Shown here: positions 51,517 through 60,653 of the stretch, in pieces
Numbering within the stretch: the first letter of the stretch is position 1
Layout: each line of letters starts with the position of its first letter
Assembly (NCBI RefSeq): GCF_002939865.1
Contig: NZ_MDEE01000001.1
Span: 310,001 to 374,000 of the forward strand
Direction of reading: 5' to 3'
Source: Xanthomonas dyei
GTDB lineage: Bacteria; Pseudomonadota; Gammaproteobacteria; Xanthomonadales; Xanthomonadaceae
Length of the DNA stretch: 64,000 nucleotides
Made by a program: the position numbers and the translations under genes
The notes under the pieces: model-generated
Databases searched by the model: none
What the model was told of the DNA's origin: nothing
The model's input: the letters and a program-made list of their open reading frames with translations, nothing else

Positions 51517-52482
51517 CTAGTGCGAGTGCTTGTGCGCGCAATGCCCGTGTGCATGATCATGTACATCGTCGGCAGCAACCTGCATGGACGGCGTACCGCA
51601 GGGTTCGGTACCGCAATCGCCGCTTTCCACCTGCAAGGTGACGTGGGCGATGTCGAAGCGGTCGTGCAGCAGGTTGCCGAGGGCGTCGCGCAGGCGATCG
51701 CGGTCGGTGGTGTCGCCGACCACGACATGCGCGGTGAGTGCGGGCGTGCTGGAAGCCAGGGCCCAGACGTGCAGGTCGTGGACGTCGTCGACGCCGGGGT
51801 AGCTAGTCAAGGCTTGACGGACCTGCGCCAGGTCGATGCTTTTGGGGACGCCTTCGAGCAGGACGTTGATCGCTTCGCGCAGCAGCACCCAGGTGCGTGG
51901 CAGCACCCACAGGCCGATGAGCACCGCCAGTACAGGGTCGATCCATTGCCAGCCGGTCCAACGGATCAGCAAGGCGCCGATGATCACCGCCACCGAGCCG
52001 AGCATGTCGCTCCAGACTTCCAGATAGGCGCCCTTGACGTTGAGACTTTCGCCGCTGCCGGCATGCAGCAGCTTCATCGCGATCAGGTTGATCACCAGAC
52101 CGAAACCGGCGATCAGCAGCATGCCGTTGGAGGAAATATCCTGCGGCGCGCGGAAGCGTTGCGCGGCTTCCCAGAGGATGTAGGCGCCCACACCGAACAG
52201 CAGCGCGCCATTGACCAATGCCCCCAACGCTTCGAGACGGACATAGCCGTAGGTGCGGCGCGCGTCCGCCGGGCGACGGCTCAAACGCACCGCGAGCAGC
52301 GCGATCATCAGACCGAGCGTGTCGGTGGCCATGTGCGCCGCATCCGACAACAGCGCCAAACTGTTGGAGACGAACGCGCCGATGACTTCGGCCACCAGAA
52401 AGGTGGCAGTGAGGCCAAGCGCCCACCACAACGGTGTTTCATGGCGGATTTCGCTGGGTGCGTGGTTGTGATCGTGTCCCAT
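51517..52482 (-). CDS. CDF-family zinc/cobalt exporter, CzcD-like
   Basis: This is 321 residues. An N-terminal His run (MGHDHNHAP) is followed by six membrane helices. The metal site in TM2 is SDAAHMATDTL (H-x3-D, about 46-56) and in TM5 EVWSDMLGS (about 158-166). The second CDF proton-coupled protein of this window differs in its sites (H-x3-D + x-D) and is of the classic zinc type. A His-rich tail (DVHDHAHGHCAHKHSH) suggests metal sensing or buffering. The terminator of the FadB-type gene lies just past its stop. No regulator adjoins it. Confidence 0.92.
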   Translation of the reverse strand: MGHDHNHAPSEIRHETPLWWALGLTATFLVAEVIGAFVSNSLALLSDAAHMATDTLGLMIALLAVRLSRRPADARRTYGYVRLEALGALVNGALLFGVGAYILWEAAQRFRAPQDISSNGMLLIAGFGLVINLIAMKLLHAGSGESLNVKGAYLEVWSDMLGSVAVIIGALLIRWTGWQWIDPVLAVLIGLWVLPRTWVLLREAINVLLEGVPKSIDLAQVRQALTSYPGVDDVHDLHVWALASSTPALTAHVVVGDTTDRDRLRDALGNLLHDRFDIAHVTLQVESGDCGTEPCGTPSMQVAADDVHDHAHGHCAHKHSH

Positions 52483-52611
52483 GGGGTGCAGTGGCCTTGT
52501 GCGATGCGCGCACCTTAGGCGCGTGCGATGGCGGAGACTATTACACCTGGGCGTGATGAGATCACATCACGTGAGCGCGGCGCCTGATTGTCCAGGCCGA
52601 GTAGCGACTCG

Positions 52612-53053
52612 GAGCGGCTAACAAACGCTCTCGAACGTCGCAGCAATGGCGGCAATGTACCGACCCCACTGCCTTCGTTGGCGGGTGGAGTGATGTCGTC
52701 TTGGTAGTGACGTTGCTCAGATGGAAAGAAGCCGACCAGACCGCACCTCTTCAGACGGCCGCGCTGGGTTCACTGCTTGCCCTGCTTGCAATCATGCGTA
52801 CCGACCCTCCCGACCGGCCCTTGCCCGCCCAGCGTCGCGGGACCTTACGCGGCATGGATGCCGCGTAAGCGCCTACACGGACGTACTTGCGGCGTGTCCC
52901 GTGATGGTGGGCGGGCAAGGGCCTCGCAGCCAAGCCGCAGATCATCCGCTCTACAGCCGATGCCCCTCGTTCGATCAGCTCTCCAGACGGATGCTAACTG
53001 CCACTCCGGCTACGCCTCCTTGAAGGTGGGCGTACACGCTTTGTTAGCGGCTC
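52612..53053. repeat. Intergenic element with nested inverted repeats
   Basis: Outer ends GAGCGGCTAACAAA (from 52612) and its near-reverse complement (53038-53053) bound 442 bp. Inside, TGGGCGGGCAAGGGCC (52908-52923) mirrors 52816-52831, and a 12-bp stem CTTACGCGGCAT/ATGCCGCGTAAG (52844-52869) lies between them. No gene is supported. The right end abuts the mmsB stop. Confidence 0.65.
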
Positions 53054-53941
53054 TCAAACCTTGGCCACCAGCTTGATCACGCTGGAGAAATCCAGCGCGC
53101 CGTTGCCGGCCGTGCTGTTCATCGCGTACAGGTTGCGGGCCAGCTCGCCCAGCGGGATCGACACGCCGGCCTGCACTGCAGATTCGGCCACCAGGCCCAG
53201 GTCCTTGAGCATCAGGTCGTTGCCGAAGCCGCCGCTGTAGCCGCGCGAGGCCGGTGCGTTGGGCAGTACGCCGGGCCAGGGATTGCAGACTTCGGTGGCC
53301 CAGCTACGTCCGGTGCTGACCGCCATCATCTGCGACAGCACCGCCGGGTCCAACCCCTGCGCGACGCCAAGCGCCAACGCTTCGCCGGTGGCGGCCATGA
53401 TCACGCCCAGCGCCATGTTGTTGCACAGTTTGGCGACCTGGCCGGCGCCGTTGTCGCCGACATGGAAAATGTTCTTGCCTATGGCTTCCAGCACCGGACG
53501 GGCGCGCTCCAGCACGTCGGCAGCACCACCGACGATAAAGGTCAGCGTGCCGGCAGCAGCACCCGCGGTGCCGCCGGACACCGGCGCGTCCAGCATCGAC
53601 AGCCCGCGCGCGCGCGCGGCATCGGCCACCTTGCGCGCGGACACCGGCGCGATGGTGCTGCAGTCGATCACCAGCGCGCCGTCGGGAATCTGCGTCAGGA
53701 TGCCGCCATCGCCCAGATACAGCCCTTCGACATGCCGGCTGGCCGGCAGCATCGAGATGACGATCTCGGCATCAACCAGGGTGTCGTGCGCCGAGGTTGC
53801 TGCGTGGGCGCCAGCGGCCGATGCCGCATCCAGTGCGCCCTGCACCAGATCGAAAACGCGTAGCTGGTGCCCGGCCTTGATCAGGTTGGCGGCCATCGGG
53901 CCGCCCATGTTGCCCAGGCCGATAAAAGCGATCTTGCTCAT
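53054..53941 (-). CDS. mmsB: 3-Hydroxyisobutyrate dehydrogenase
   Basis: This is 295 residues. The NAD motif is IAFIGLGNMGGPMAANLIKAGH (about 4-25), then the substrate motif DAPVSGGTAGAAAGTLTFIVGG near 117, with the catalytic Lys in GDNGAGQVAKLCNNM near 170. It oxidises 3-hydroxyisobutyrate to methylmalonate semialdehyde in valine degradation. It lies 158 nt after the hydrolase gene, the last in the operon. The intergenic repeat element ends at its stop. Confidence 0.95.
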   Translation of the reverse strand: MSKIAFIGLGNMGGPMAANLIKAGHQLRVFDLVQGALDAASAAGAHAATSAHDTLVDAEIVISMLPASRHVEGLYLGDGGILTQIPDGALVIDCSTIAPVSARKVADAARARGLSMLDAPVSGGTAGAAAGTLTFIVGGAADVLERARPVLEAIGKNIFHVGDNGAGQVAKLCNNMALGVIMAATGEALALGVAQGLDPAVLSQMMAVSTGRSWATEVCNPWPGVLPNAPASRGYSGGFGNDLMLKDLGLVAESAVQAGVSIPLGELARNLYAMNSTAGNGALDFSSVIKLVAKV

Positions 53942-54099
53942 CGTGTCGATCTCCAGAGTGGAGCAGGTATCAAAAGGGTCGAGAGGCGCTCAGCGCGCAA
54001 TGCCGCGCAGCGTCGCAAACAGCGTTACGCACGCAGCATTACGCACGAAATCTGCGCGGTGGTTGCATGGTTGCGCCAGACCTGCGGGGCACGCGGCTG

Positions 54100-55278
54100 T
54101 CATGCCTGGTGCGCGCCAAGATCTGCCAGCGGATGCTGCGCTGCCGACCATGGTGCGTTGAAAAATTCAGCCGCCCATTGCGTATCCGCTTCGCTCAGCA
54201 ATGCCGGCTGCCACCGCGGCTGGCGGTCCTTGTCGATCAGCAATGCCCGGATGCCTTCGGCAAAATCGCCGTGGGCGGCGGCGTGCAGCGCCACCACATA
54301 TTCGGTGCGGAAGGTATCGGCCAGCGTCTCATTGCCGGGATGACGTTGCAGCTCCCATGCCAGCCGTGCCGAGCCGGGCGCGCCGGCGGCCAGGGTCGTG
54401 CGCGCAGCCTGTAGCCACCCATCCTCGCTTTGCAGCGCCCCGATCGCCTCGACCACCTGCTCCAGCGTGTCGCCGGACACCAGTTGCTCGATCAATGCCG
54501 CATGCAACTGCAGCGGGCCCGGTTCCAGCGGCTGCGCGATTCCATGCAAAAACGCACCGAGTTGCTCACGATCGTTGCCGGCATCGCCGGTCCACGCGTG
54601 CGCGCTCAAGGCATCCAGCACGGCGCTGTATTGCGCGTGCTCCAACCGCACATCGGCCAGACCGGCGTAGATGGCATCGCTGGCATTGAGCGGTGCCCCG
54701 GTCAAGGCGAGAAACACACCAGCGCCGTGCGGCACGCGCCGCAACAGCCAGCTGCCGCCTACATCGGGAAACAAGCCGACGCTGATCTCGGGCATCGCCA
54801 GGCGCGAACGCTCGGTGACCACGCGATGGCTGGCGCCGGACATCAAGCCGATTCCGCCCCCCATCACGATGCCATGGCCCCAGCACAGCAGCGGCTTGGC
54901 ATAGGTATGGATGCAGTAATCCAGCCGATATTCTTCTTCGAAAAATGCGGCGGCATGCGGATTGTCTTGCGGCCTTGCACGGCGCTGGGCCGCATCTGGT
55001 ACCGCATCGCGATGCGCGCGCATGCTCTGGTACAGACCATGCAGATCGCCGCCAGCGCACAAGGCTTTATCGCCGGCACCACGCAGCACCACGCAGGCAA
55101 TCTGCGCATCGTCGGCCCATGCACTTAACTGCGCATCCAGCAGCCGGGTCATCTGCAGCGACAGGCCATTGAGCGTCTTGGGCGCATTCAAGGTTGCAAT
55201 GCCGATGCGATGCCCGTCGGCACAATCGCGCTGCTCGAACAGCACCGGCGCCTCGTCGGTGGCGCTGACGTCCGTCAT
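54100..55278 (-). CDS. 3-Hydroxyisobutyryl-CoA hydrolase-type crotonase
   Basis: This is 392 residues from ATG 55278, with a one-base overlap with the preceding enoyl-CoA hydratase stop (TGATG). The crotonase motifs are LCAGGDLHGLY (about 72-82), GHGIVMGGGIGLMSGASHR and PEISVGLFPDVGGSWLL. The C-terminal helical extension (ADTFRTEYVVALHAAAHGDFAEGIRALLIDKDRQPRW) is typical of 3-hydroxyisobutyryl-CoA hydrolases and absent from plain hydratases. It releases 3-hydroxyisobutyrate for MmsB. The longer frame to 55719 overlaps the hydratase and is rejected. Confidence 0.92.
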   Translation of the reverse strand: MTDVSATDEAPVLFEQRDCADGHRIGIATLNAPKTLNGLSLQMTRLLDAQLSAWADDAQIACVVLRGAGDKALCAGGDLHGLYQSMRAHRDAVPDAAQRRARPQDNPHAAAFFEEEYRLDYCIHTYAKPLLCWGHGIVMGGGIGLMSGASHRVVTERSRLAMPEISVGLFPDVGGSWLLRRVPHGAGVFLALTGAPLNASDAIYAGLADVRLEHAQYSAVLDALSAHAWTGDAGNDREQLGAFLHGIAQPLEPGPLQLHAALIEQLVSGDTLEQVVEAIGALQSEDGWLQAARTTLAAGAPGSARLAWELQRHPGNETLADTFRTEYVVALHAAAHGDFAEGIRALLIDKDRQPRWQPALLSEADTQWAAEFFNAPWSAAQHPLADLGAHQA

Positions 55279-56075
55279 CAGTGGTTGCTCCACTGCGGCG
55301 CGCGCTTTTCCAAAAATGCGGCAACCCCTTCGGCCTGGTCGGCCTGCTCGAACAGGTCGACGAAGGCTTCGCGCTCGGCAACCAAGGCTGCGGCGTGCGT
55401 GCCATGGCGGGTGGATTGCACCAGCCGCTTGCAGGCGGCCACGCTCACCGGACTCTGCTTGCCGGCACGCTGCGCCCACGCAATTGCCAGCGCGCGCGAC
55501 TCGCCCTTGCCGACCACCTCTTCGACCAGACCGATACGGTGTGCGGTGGCGGCATCGATACGCTCGCCCAGCAGGATCATGCGTTTGGCCCAGCCTTCGC
55601 CGACCAGGCGCGGCAGGTTCTGCGTGCCGCCCGCGCACGGCAACAACCCGACGCTGGCTTCCGGGAGCGCCAGATGCGCCTGCTGCTCGGCAATGCGCAG
55701 GTCGCAGGCCAGCGCGCATTCCAGACCGCCGCCCATGGCATAGCCGTTGATCGCGGCGATCGACACGCCACGAAAGGCGCTCAACGCCTCGAACGCTTCG
55801 CCGAAGCGGCGCGCGGCCTCGCGTGCAGTGCCCTTGTCACCGTCGGCAAACTGCTTGAGATCGGCGCCGGCGCTGAAGAACTTTTCGCCTTCGCCGGTGA
55901 TCACCAGCGCATACACGCTGCGGTCGGCATCCAATGCATGCACCAGGTCGCGCAAGGCGGCCAGGCTCTGCACGGTCCAGGTGTTGGCCGGCGGGTTGCT
56001 CAAGGTGACGATGGCGACATGCCCATCGCGCTCGACCTGCAAGCCGGGATGCACACGCCCTTCCCATGCGCTCAT
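55278..56075 (-). CDS. Enoyl-CoA hydratase of the valine operon
   Basis: This is 265 residues. Crotonase motifs SAGADLKQFADGD (about 68-80), NGYAMGGGLECALACDLRIAE (about 109-129) and LPEASVGLLPCAGGTQNLPRLVG (about 136-158) carry the two catalytic Glu. It hydrates methacrylyl-CoA to 3-hydroxyisobutyryl-CoA in this pathway (inferred from position). Its ATG overlaps the stop of the acyl-CoA dehydrogenase gene by 4 nt (ATGA) and the next gene by one. Confidence 0.93.
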   Translation of the reverse strand: MSAWEGRVHPGLQVERDGHVAIVTLSNPPANTWTVQSLAALRDLVHALDADRSVYALVITGEGEKFFSAGADLKQFADGDKGTAREAARRFGEAFEALSAFRGVSIAAINGYAMGGGLECALACDLRIAEQQAHLALPEASVGLLPCAGGTQNLPRLVGEGWAKRMILLGERIDAATAHRIGLVEEVVGKGESRALAIAWAQRAGKQSPVSVAACKRLVQSTRHGTHAAALVAEREAFVDLFEQADQAEGVAAFLEKRAPQWSNH

Positions 56076-57253
56076 CGCAGTTCCTCCTCGCCGTTGAGCA
56101 GATGCCGCGCAATGATCATGCGCATCACTTCGTTGGTGCCTTCCAGGATGCGATGCACGCGGCTATCGCGCAGCAGGCGTTCGATCGGGTACTCGCGGAT
56201 ATAGCCATAACCGCCGTGGATCTGCAGTGCGTCGTCGCAGATGGCAAAACCCGCATCGGTGGCGAAGCGCTTGGCCATGGCGCACCACACGGTGGCATCG
56301 TGGCTGCCGGCATCGAGCTTGCGGGCGGCGGTGTGCACCATCTGCCGCGCGGCCACCAATTGTGTGGCCATGTCGGCCAGCTTGAATTGCAACGCCTGGA
56401 AATCTGCCAGTTTTTTGCCGAACTGGCGGCGCTCGCCCATGTAGCGACGTGCGGCATCCAGTGCACCCTGCGCGGCACCCAGCGAGCAGGCGGCGATATT
56501 GATGCGGCCGCCATCCAGCGCCTTCATCGCCATCTTGAAGCCTTCGCCTTCCTTGCCGAGCAGATTGCCGGCCGGGATGCGCACATCGGTGAATGTCACC
56601 CCGCGCGTGGGCTGACTGTTCCAGCCCATCTTTTCTTCCTTGCGGCCGTAGCTGATGCCGGGCGCGTCGGCCGGCACCGCAAAAGCGCTGATGCCGCGCG
56701 CGCCATCGTCGCCGGTGCGTGCCATCACCACCAGCACATCGGTGGCGCCAGCGCCTGAAATAAAGGCCTTGCTGCCGTTGAGCACGTAGCTGTCGCCATC
56801 GCGCTGGGCGCGGGTTTTCAACGATGCCGCATCCGAGCCGGCACCCGGCTCGGTCAGGCAGTACGAGCCCAGCTTGGCGCCGCTGGTCATCGCCTCGCCC
56901 CATTGCGCACGCACGCCGTCGTTGCCATAGCTGGCAATCAACCATGTCGCCATGTTGTGGATGCTGATGAAGGCCGAGGTAGATGGATCGACGGTCGCCA
57001 GTTCCTCGAACACCACCGCCGCATCGAGCCGACGCATGCCCAGGCCACCGACGCCTTCATCGGTGTACAGGCCGCAGAAACCCAGTTCAGCGGCCTTGGC
57101 AATCGCCTCGCGTGGAAAGTGGCTCTCCGCATCCCATTGCGCGGCATACGGCGCGAGTTCCTTGTCGGCGAAGTCGCGCGCGGCGGCGCGGAACGCTTCC
57201 TGCTCGTCGTTCAGATCGGCCGCGTTGGGGTGTAGCTGGATAGCTGCATTCAT
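56072..57253 (-). CDS. Acyl-CoA dehydrogenase, probable isobutyryl-CoA dehydrogenase
   Basis: This is 393 residues from ATG 57253 (MNAAIQLHPNAADLNDEQEAF). FAD-binding motifs are YCLTEPGAGSDAASLKTRA (about 128-146), WNSQPTRGVTFTDVRIPAGNLLG and the catalytic Glu in RILEGTNEVMRMIIARHLL near 365-383. In the operon it would oxidise isobutyryl-CoA to methacrylyl-CoA. It follows mmsA after 10 nt. The ATG at 57253 beats the upstream 57295, which would overlap mmsA. Confidence 0.93.
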   Translation of the reverse strand: MNAAIQLHPNAADLNDEQEAFRAAARDFADKELAPYAAQWDAESHFPREAIAKAAELGFCGLYTDEGVGGLGMRRLDAAVVFEELATVDPSTSAFISIHNMATWLIASYGNDGVRAQWGEAMTSGAKLGSYCLTEPGAGSDAASLKTRAQRDGDSYVLNGSKAFISGAGATDVLVVMARTGDDGARGISAFAVPADAPGISYGRKEEKMGWNSQPTRGVTFTDVRIPAGNLLGKEGEGFKMAMKALDGGRINIAACSLGAAQGALDAARRYMGERRQFGKKLADFQALQFKLADMATQLVAARQMVHTAARKLDAGSHDATVWCAMAKRFATDAGFAICDDALQIHGGYGYIREYPIERLLRDSRVHRILEGTNEVMRMIIARHLLNGEEELR

Positions 57254-57263
57254 GGCGTTGGGG

Positions 57264-58769
57264 TCACTTGAGAGAGATGGTGGTGTTGACGCCATGGCCC
57301 AGCGTCTGGTCGTCGAACCAGCGCGCGGTGACGGTCTTGGTCTGGGTGTAGAACATCACCACCTGCTTGCCGTACGGGCCCAGGTCGCCGAGCTTGGAGG
57401 CGCGCGAGCCGGTGAACGAAAACAGCGGCACCGGCACCGGAATCGGCACGTTGATGCCGACCTGGCCCACGTCGATGTCTTCCTGAAAACGCCGCGCAGC
57501 AGCACCGGACTGGGTGAACAACGCGGTGCCGTTACCGTTGGGATTGGCGTTGACCAGCGCGATCGCATCGTCCAGCGTGTCTGCGCCCAGGATCACCAGC
57601 ACCGGCCCGAAGATTTCTTCGTCGTAGATGCGCATGCCCGGCGTGACGCCGGAGAAGATCGTCGGGCCGACGAAGTTGCCCTGTTCGAACCCCGGCACGG
57701 TGGGGTTGCGACCATCCAGTTCCAGCGTGGCGCCCTGCTCCACGCCGGAGGCGATCAGGCTCTCCACGCGCTCGCGCGCCGCACAGGAAATAAGCGGACC
57801 TACGTCGGTAGCTTGCGCATTGCCCGCACCCAGCTTCAAGGTCTTGGCCTTGGCGACCAGGGCGGGAATCCACTGCTGCGCGTCGCCCACCAGCACCAGC
57901 GTGGAGGCCGCCATGCAGCGCTGGCCGGCCGCACCGAATGCGGCACCGACCATCGCATTGAGGGTCTGCTCCTGATTGGCGTCCGGCAGCACCACGGCGT
58001 GATTCTTGGCGCCCATCATGCATTGCACACGCTTGCCGGCCAGCGATGCGCGGCGATAGACGTGCGTGCCCACCTTGGTGGAGCCGACGAACGACAGCGC
58101 CTTGATGTCCGGGTGATCGCACAGTGCGTTGACCACATCTTCGCCGCCGTGCACCACGTTGAGCACGCCCTTGGGAATGCCCGCTTCCAGCGCAAGTTCC
58201 ACAAGGCGCATGGTGACCATCGGGTCCTGTTCGGACGGCTTGAGCACGAAGGTGTTGCCGGTGGCAATGGCCATCGGAAACATCCACAGCGGGATCATTG
58301 CCGGGAAGTTGAACGGGGTGATGCCGGCGCACACGCCCAGCGGTTGCAGCAGGCTGTAGGTGTCCACGCCGGTGGCGACGTTGTTGGCCAGCTCGCCCAA
58401 CTGCAGATTGCCGATCGCCGCGGCGTGCTCCACCACTTCCAGCCCGCGGAACACATCGCCTTCGGCATCGGCCAGAGTCTTGCCCTGCTCGGCGCTGAGC
58501 AGCGCGGCCAGCTCGGGCATGTGCTCGCGGATCAGCTGCTGATACTTGAGGAAGACGCGTGCGCGGGTGCCGATGGGCGTCTTGCGCCAGCTGACGAAGG
58601 CGCGGCTGGCCGCAGCCACTGCGGCGTCGACTTCGGCCGTGGTGGCGAACGGCACCTGGGCCAGTACCGATTGGTCGGCCGGGTTGACCACGTCCTGCCA
58701 CTGATCGCTGGCGGAGACCAGCATTTGTCCATCGATCAACAGGGACACGCGGGGGACGGATTCGCTCAT
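57264..58769 (-). CDS. mmsA: CoA-acylating methylmalonate-semialdehyde dehydrogenase
   Basis: This is 501 residues from ATG 58769 ([17 protein letters not shown]). The aldehyde dehydrogenase motifs are [21 protein letters not shown] near 150, [14 protein letters not shown] (NAD site), and the nucleophile Cys in [11 protein letters not shown] near 285. It converts methylmalonate semialdehyde to propionyl-CoA. It opens the operon mmsA-acyl-CoA dehydrogenase-hydratase-hydrolase-mmsB. Its divergent partner is a ScfR/RamB-type regulator, with mirrored TTCGCA motifs in the 134-nt gap. Confidence 0.95.
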   Translation of the reverse strand: MSESVPRVSLLIDGQMLVSASDQWQDVVNPADQSVLAQVPFATTAEVDAAVAAASRAFVSWRKTPIGTRARVFLKYQQLIREHMPELAALLSAEQGKTLADAEGDVFRGLEVVEHAAAIGNLQLGELANNVATGVDTYSLLQPLGVCAGITPFNFPAMIPLWMFPMAIATGNTFVLKPSEQDPMVTMRLVELALEAGIPKGVLNVVHGGEDVVNALCDHPDIKALSFVGSTKVGTHVYRRASLAGKRVQCMMGAKNHAVVLPDANQEQTLNAMVGAAFGAAGQRCMAASTLVLVGDAQQWIPALVAKAKTLKLGAGNAQATDVGPLISCAARERVESLIASGVEQGATLELDGRNPTVPGFEQGNFVGPTIFSGVTPGMRIYDEEIFGPVLVILGADTLDDAIALVNANPNGNGTALFTQSGAAARRFQEDIDVGQVGINVPIPVPVPLFSFTGSRASKLGDLGPYGKQVVMFYTQTKTVTARWFDDQTLGHGVNTTISLK

Positions 58770-58814
58770 CACAGGGCTCGCTCACAGAAGACATCGGGCC
58801 GGCTGGCCCAGTGC

Positions 58815-58829
58815 TTCGCATTGTTCGCA
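58815..58829. promoter_or_regulatory. Half-operator TTCGCA-N3-TTCGCA, mmsA side
   Basis: Direct repeats TTCGCA (58815-58820 and 58824-58829) with 3-nt spacing lie 46 nt upstream of the mmsA ATG. They are the mirror image of the site at 58890-58904. Confidence 0.6.
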
Positions 58830-58889
58830 GCCCAACCTGCCATTCCCAGCCCACATTTGCTTAATCGCGCTAAGCTGGCCGCATAATTC

Positions 58890-58904
58890 TGCGAATCTTG
58901 CGAA
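58890..58904. promoter_or_regulatory. Operator TGCGAA-N3-TGCGAA, regulator side
   Basis: TGCGAA (58890-58895 and 58899-58904) with 3-nt spacing is the reverse complement of the mmsA-side site. It overlaps the A of the regulator's ATG, so binding here would block its expression, consistent with autorepression. A CATAAT -10-like hexamer at 58882-58887 lies beside it. Confidence 0.6.
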
Positions 58905-60292
58905 TGCCCCAGTCCTCGCCGCCTGTCCTCCGCCATCAGCTCGGCCTGCGCCTGCAGCGGCTGCGGCAGCGCCACGGCCTGACCCAGGCCGAGCTGGCGC
59001 GCCGGCTGGCGTTATCGCCGAGCTATCTCAACCAGATCGAGCGCAACCAGCGCCCGCTCACGCTGGCGATCCAGCAGCGGCTCATGGCCACCTTGGGCGA
59101 TCTGGACGGCCTGCTGGATCTGGACGACCCGGCCGCCCTGGCCGACCCGCTGGACGAATCGCTGCGCAGCCTGGGCCACACGCTGTCGCCGGCCGAGTTG
59201 CGAGCGCTCACCGGCAACCTGCCGCAGGTAGCGCAGGCATTGCTGGATCTGCACCGCGCCCATCAGCATCTGCTGGAGCGCAACGCCGCGCTGCAAATGC
59301 AGATCGGCATTGAGCATGCGGCGATGCCGTCGCTGTCGCCGGGCGAGCAGGTGCGCGATTACTTCAACCGCGCCCACAACTACCTGCCCGAACTGGATGA
59401 GCGCGCCGAGGCGTTGTATGCCGAACTCGGCCTGACCCCGGAAAACCTGCCGCTGCGGCTGCGCCAGCGCCTGGCCGATCGCCACGGCCTGCTGGTGCAG
59501 GAGGCGCCCGATCTGCATAGCGACAAACGCAGCGTGGATGCGCAGGCGCGCGTGCTGTGGCTGCCCGCCCATCTGCGGCCCGGCCAGCAGGCGTTCCAGA
59601 TGGCCGCGCACCTGGCCCTGCTGGAATGCGCACCGTTGCTGGACGCGCGCATCGCCGATGCCGGGTTCGAAGATGCCGAGCGCATCGCGCTGTCGCGGAT
59701 CGGGCTGTCCAACTATTTCGCCGGCGCGCTGGTGATGCCGTACAGCGATTTCCTGCACAGCGCGCAGCGCTCGCGCTACGACATCGAATGGCTGGCGGAC
59801 CGCTTCGGGGTGGGCTTCGAGGCGGTCTGCCATCGTTTGAGCACCTTGCAGCGACGCGGCGCAGCCGGGTTACCGATCTTCTTCATGCGGGTGGATCGCG
59901 CCGGCAATGTGTCCAAACGCCATTCGTCCACCGACTTCCACTTTTCGCACGTGGGCGGCGCCTGCCCGCTGTGGATCGTGTACGAGGCGTTCAACCAGCC
60001 CGACCGCATCCTGACCCAGATCGCGCGCATGCCCGATGGCCGCCGCTATTTCTGGCTGGCCCGCCAGGTCAGCAGCGGCGCCCCCGGTTACGGGCGCCCG
60101 CGCAAGACCTTTGCGCTGGCGATGGGCTGCGACCTGCGTCATGCCGACCAACTGGTCTATGCGCGCGGCTGGGACCTGGGCGCGGTGGACGATGCGGTGC
60201 CGATCGGGCCGGGCTGCCTGACCTGCGAGCGCAGCGACTGCGTGCAGCGCGCATTCCCCGCACTGCCCCGGTTGCCGGTCAGCACGCGCTAG
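58904..60292 (+). CDS. ScfR/RamB-type regulator (XRE helix-turn-helix plus IrrE-like and DUF2083 domains)
   Basis: This is 462 residues from ATG 58904. An N-terminal HTH (LRLQRLRQRHGLTQAELARRLALSPSYLNQIERNQRPLT, about 14-52) is followed by a linker, an IrrE-like domain (about 180-290) and a C-terminal region with CPLW, GCDLR and the Cys pair CLTCERSDCVQRAFP near 440-455. This matches the short-chain fatty acyl-responsive XRE regulators (PrpR/RamB/ScfR). The zinc HExxH of active IrrE is not visible. It is divergent from the valine operon, whose product propionyl-CoA is the kind of ligand these proteins sense. It may repress or activate. Confidence 0.9.
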   Translation: MPQSSPPVLRHQLGLRLQRLRQRHGLTQAELARRLALSPSYLNQIERNQRPLTLAIQQRLMATLGDLDGLLDLDDPAALADPLDESLRSLGHTLSPAELRALTGNLPQVAQALLDLHRAHQHLLERNAALQMQIGIEHAAMPSLSPGEQVRDYFNRAHNYLPELDERAEALYAELGLTPENLPLRLRQRLADRHGLLVQEAPDLHSDKRSVDAQARVLWLPAHLRPGQQAFQMAAHLALLECAPLLDARIADAGFEDAERIALSRIGLSNYFAGALVMPYSDFLHSAQRSRYDIEWLADRFGVGFEAVCHRLSTLQRRGAAGLPIFFMRVDRAGNVSKRHSSTDFHFSHVGGACPLWIVYEAFNQPDRILTQIARMPDGRRYFWLARQVSSGAPGYGRPRKTFALAMGCDLRHADQLVYARGWDLGAVDDAVPIGPGCLTCERSDCVQRAFPALPRLPVSTR

Positions 60293-60653
60293 CGAGACCA
60301 CACCACGCAATTGCCATCCGGGCAACGTTTGATCGCCCGCCACGCACTCACGCCGGACTGTGACGGAGCAAATGCTAGCGCTGCACTGCAGCATTCCAAG
60401 CCGAGATAGCTCACGCAAAATGCTTCATTGGAATGGAATGACTCGCGCTTCTACCCTGAAGCGGACACATGCAGGACAGGGGGACGCCCGCGCGCTCGCC
60501 GATCGCGACAGCGCCACAGCAACGCACTCACCGTCACCGCACCACCGCACCACGCCACGTCCGCTCGATCGCGCCAGCCCCAGGTCGGCGCCGGCGGGCC
60601 GCAGCAGCCGCCATCACCTTATTCGGTCACTTAGTCCTGGGAGGGATCAACCG
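60293..60653. other. Leader region of the TonB-dependent receptor
   Basis: No gene is supported here. It contains a LacI-type candidate site (60373-60385), an inverted TTCCA/TGGAA pair (60393-60437 region), and a GGGAGGG ribosome site just before ATG 60654. The long distance fits a regulated CUT locus. Confidence 0.45.
60373..60385. promoter_or_regulatory. Possible LacI-family operator
   Basis: TGCTAGCGCTGCA has the AGCGCT core centred on CG that LacI-family carbohydrate regulators of Xanthomonas use (for example the XylR box TGGTAGCGCTAACA). The outer bases match only partly. It lies 268 nt before the receptor start. Confidence 0.3.

Noticed and set aside
52612-53055. The nested inverted-repeat region as an insertion sequence
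   Set aside because: There is no transposase frame and no target-site duplication could be seen.
54100-55719. An upstream extension of the hydroxyisobutyryl-CoA hydrolase to 539 residues
   Set aside because: The extra part overlaps the enoyl-CoA hydratase gene; ATG 55278 overlaps its stop by one base and gives a family-length protein.
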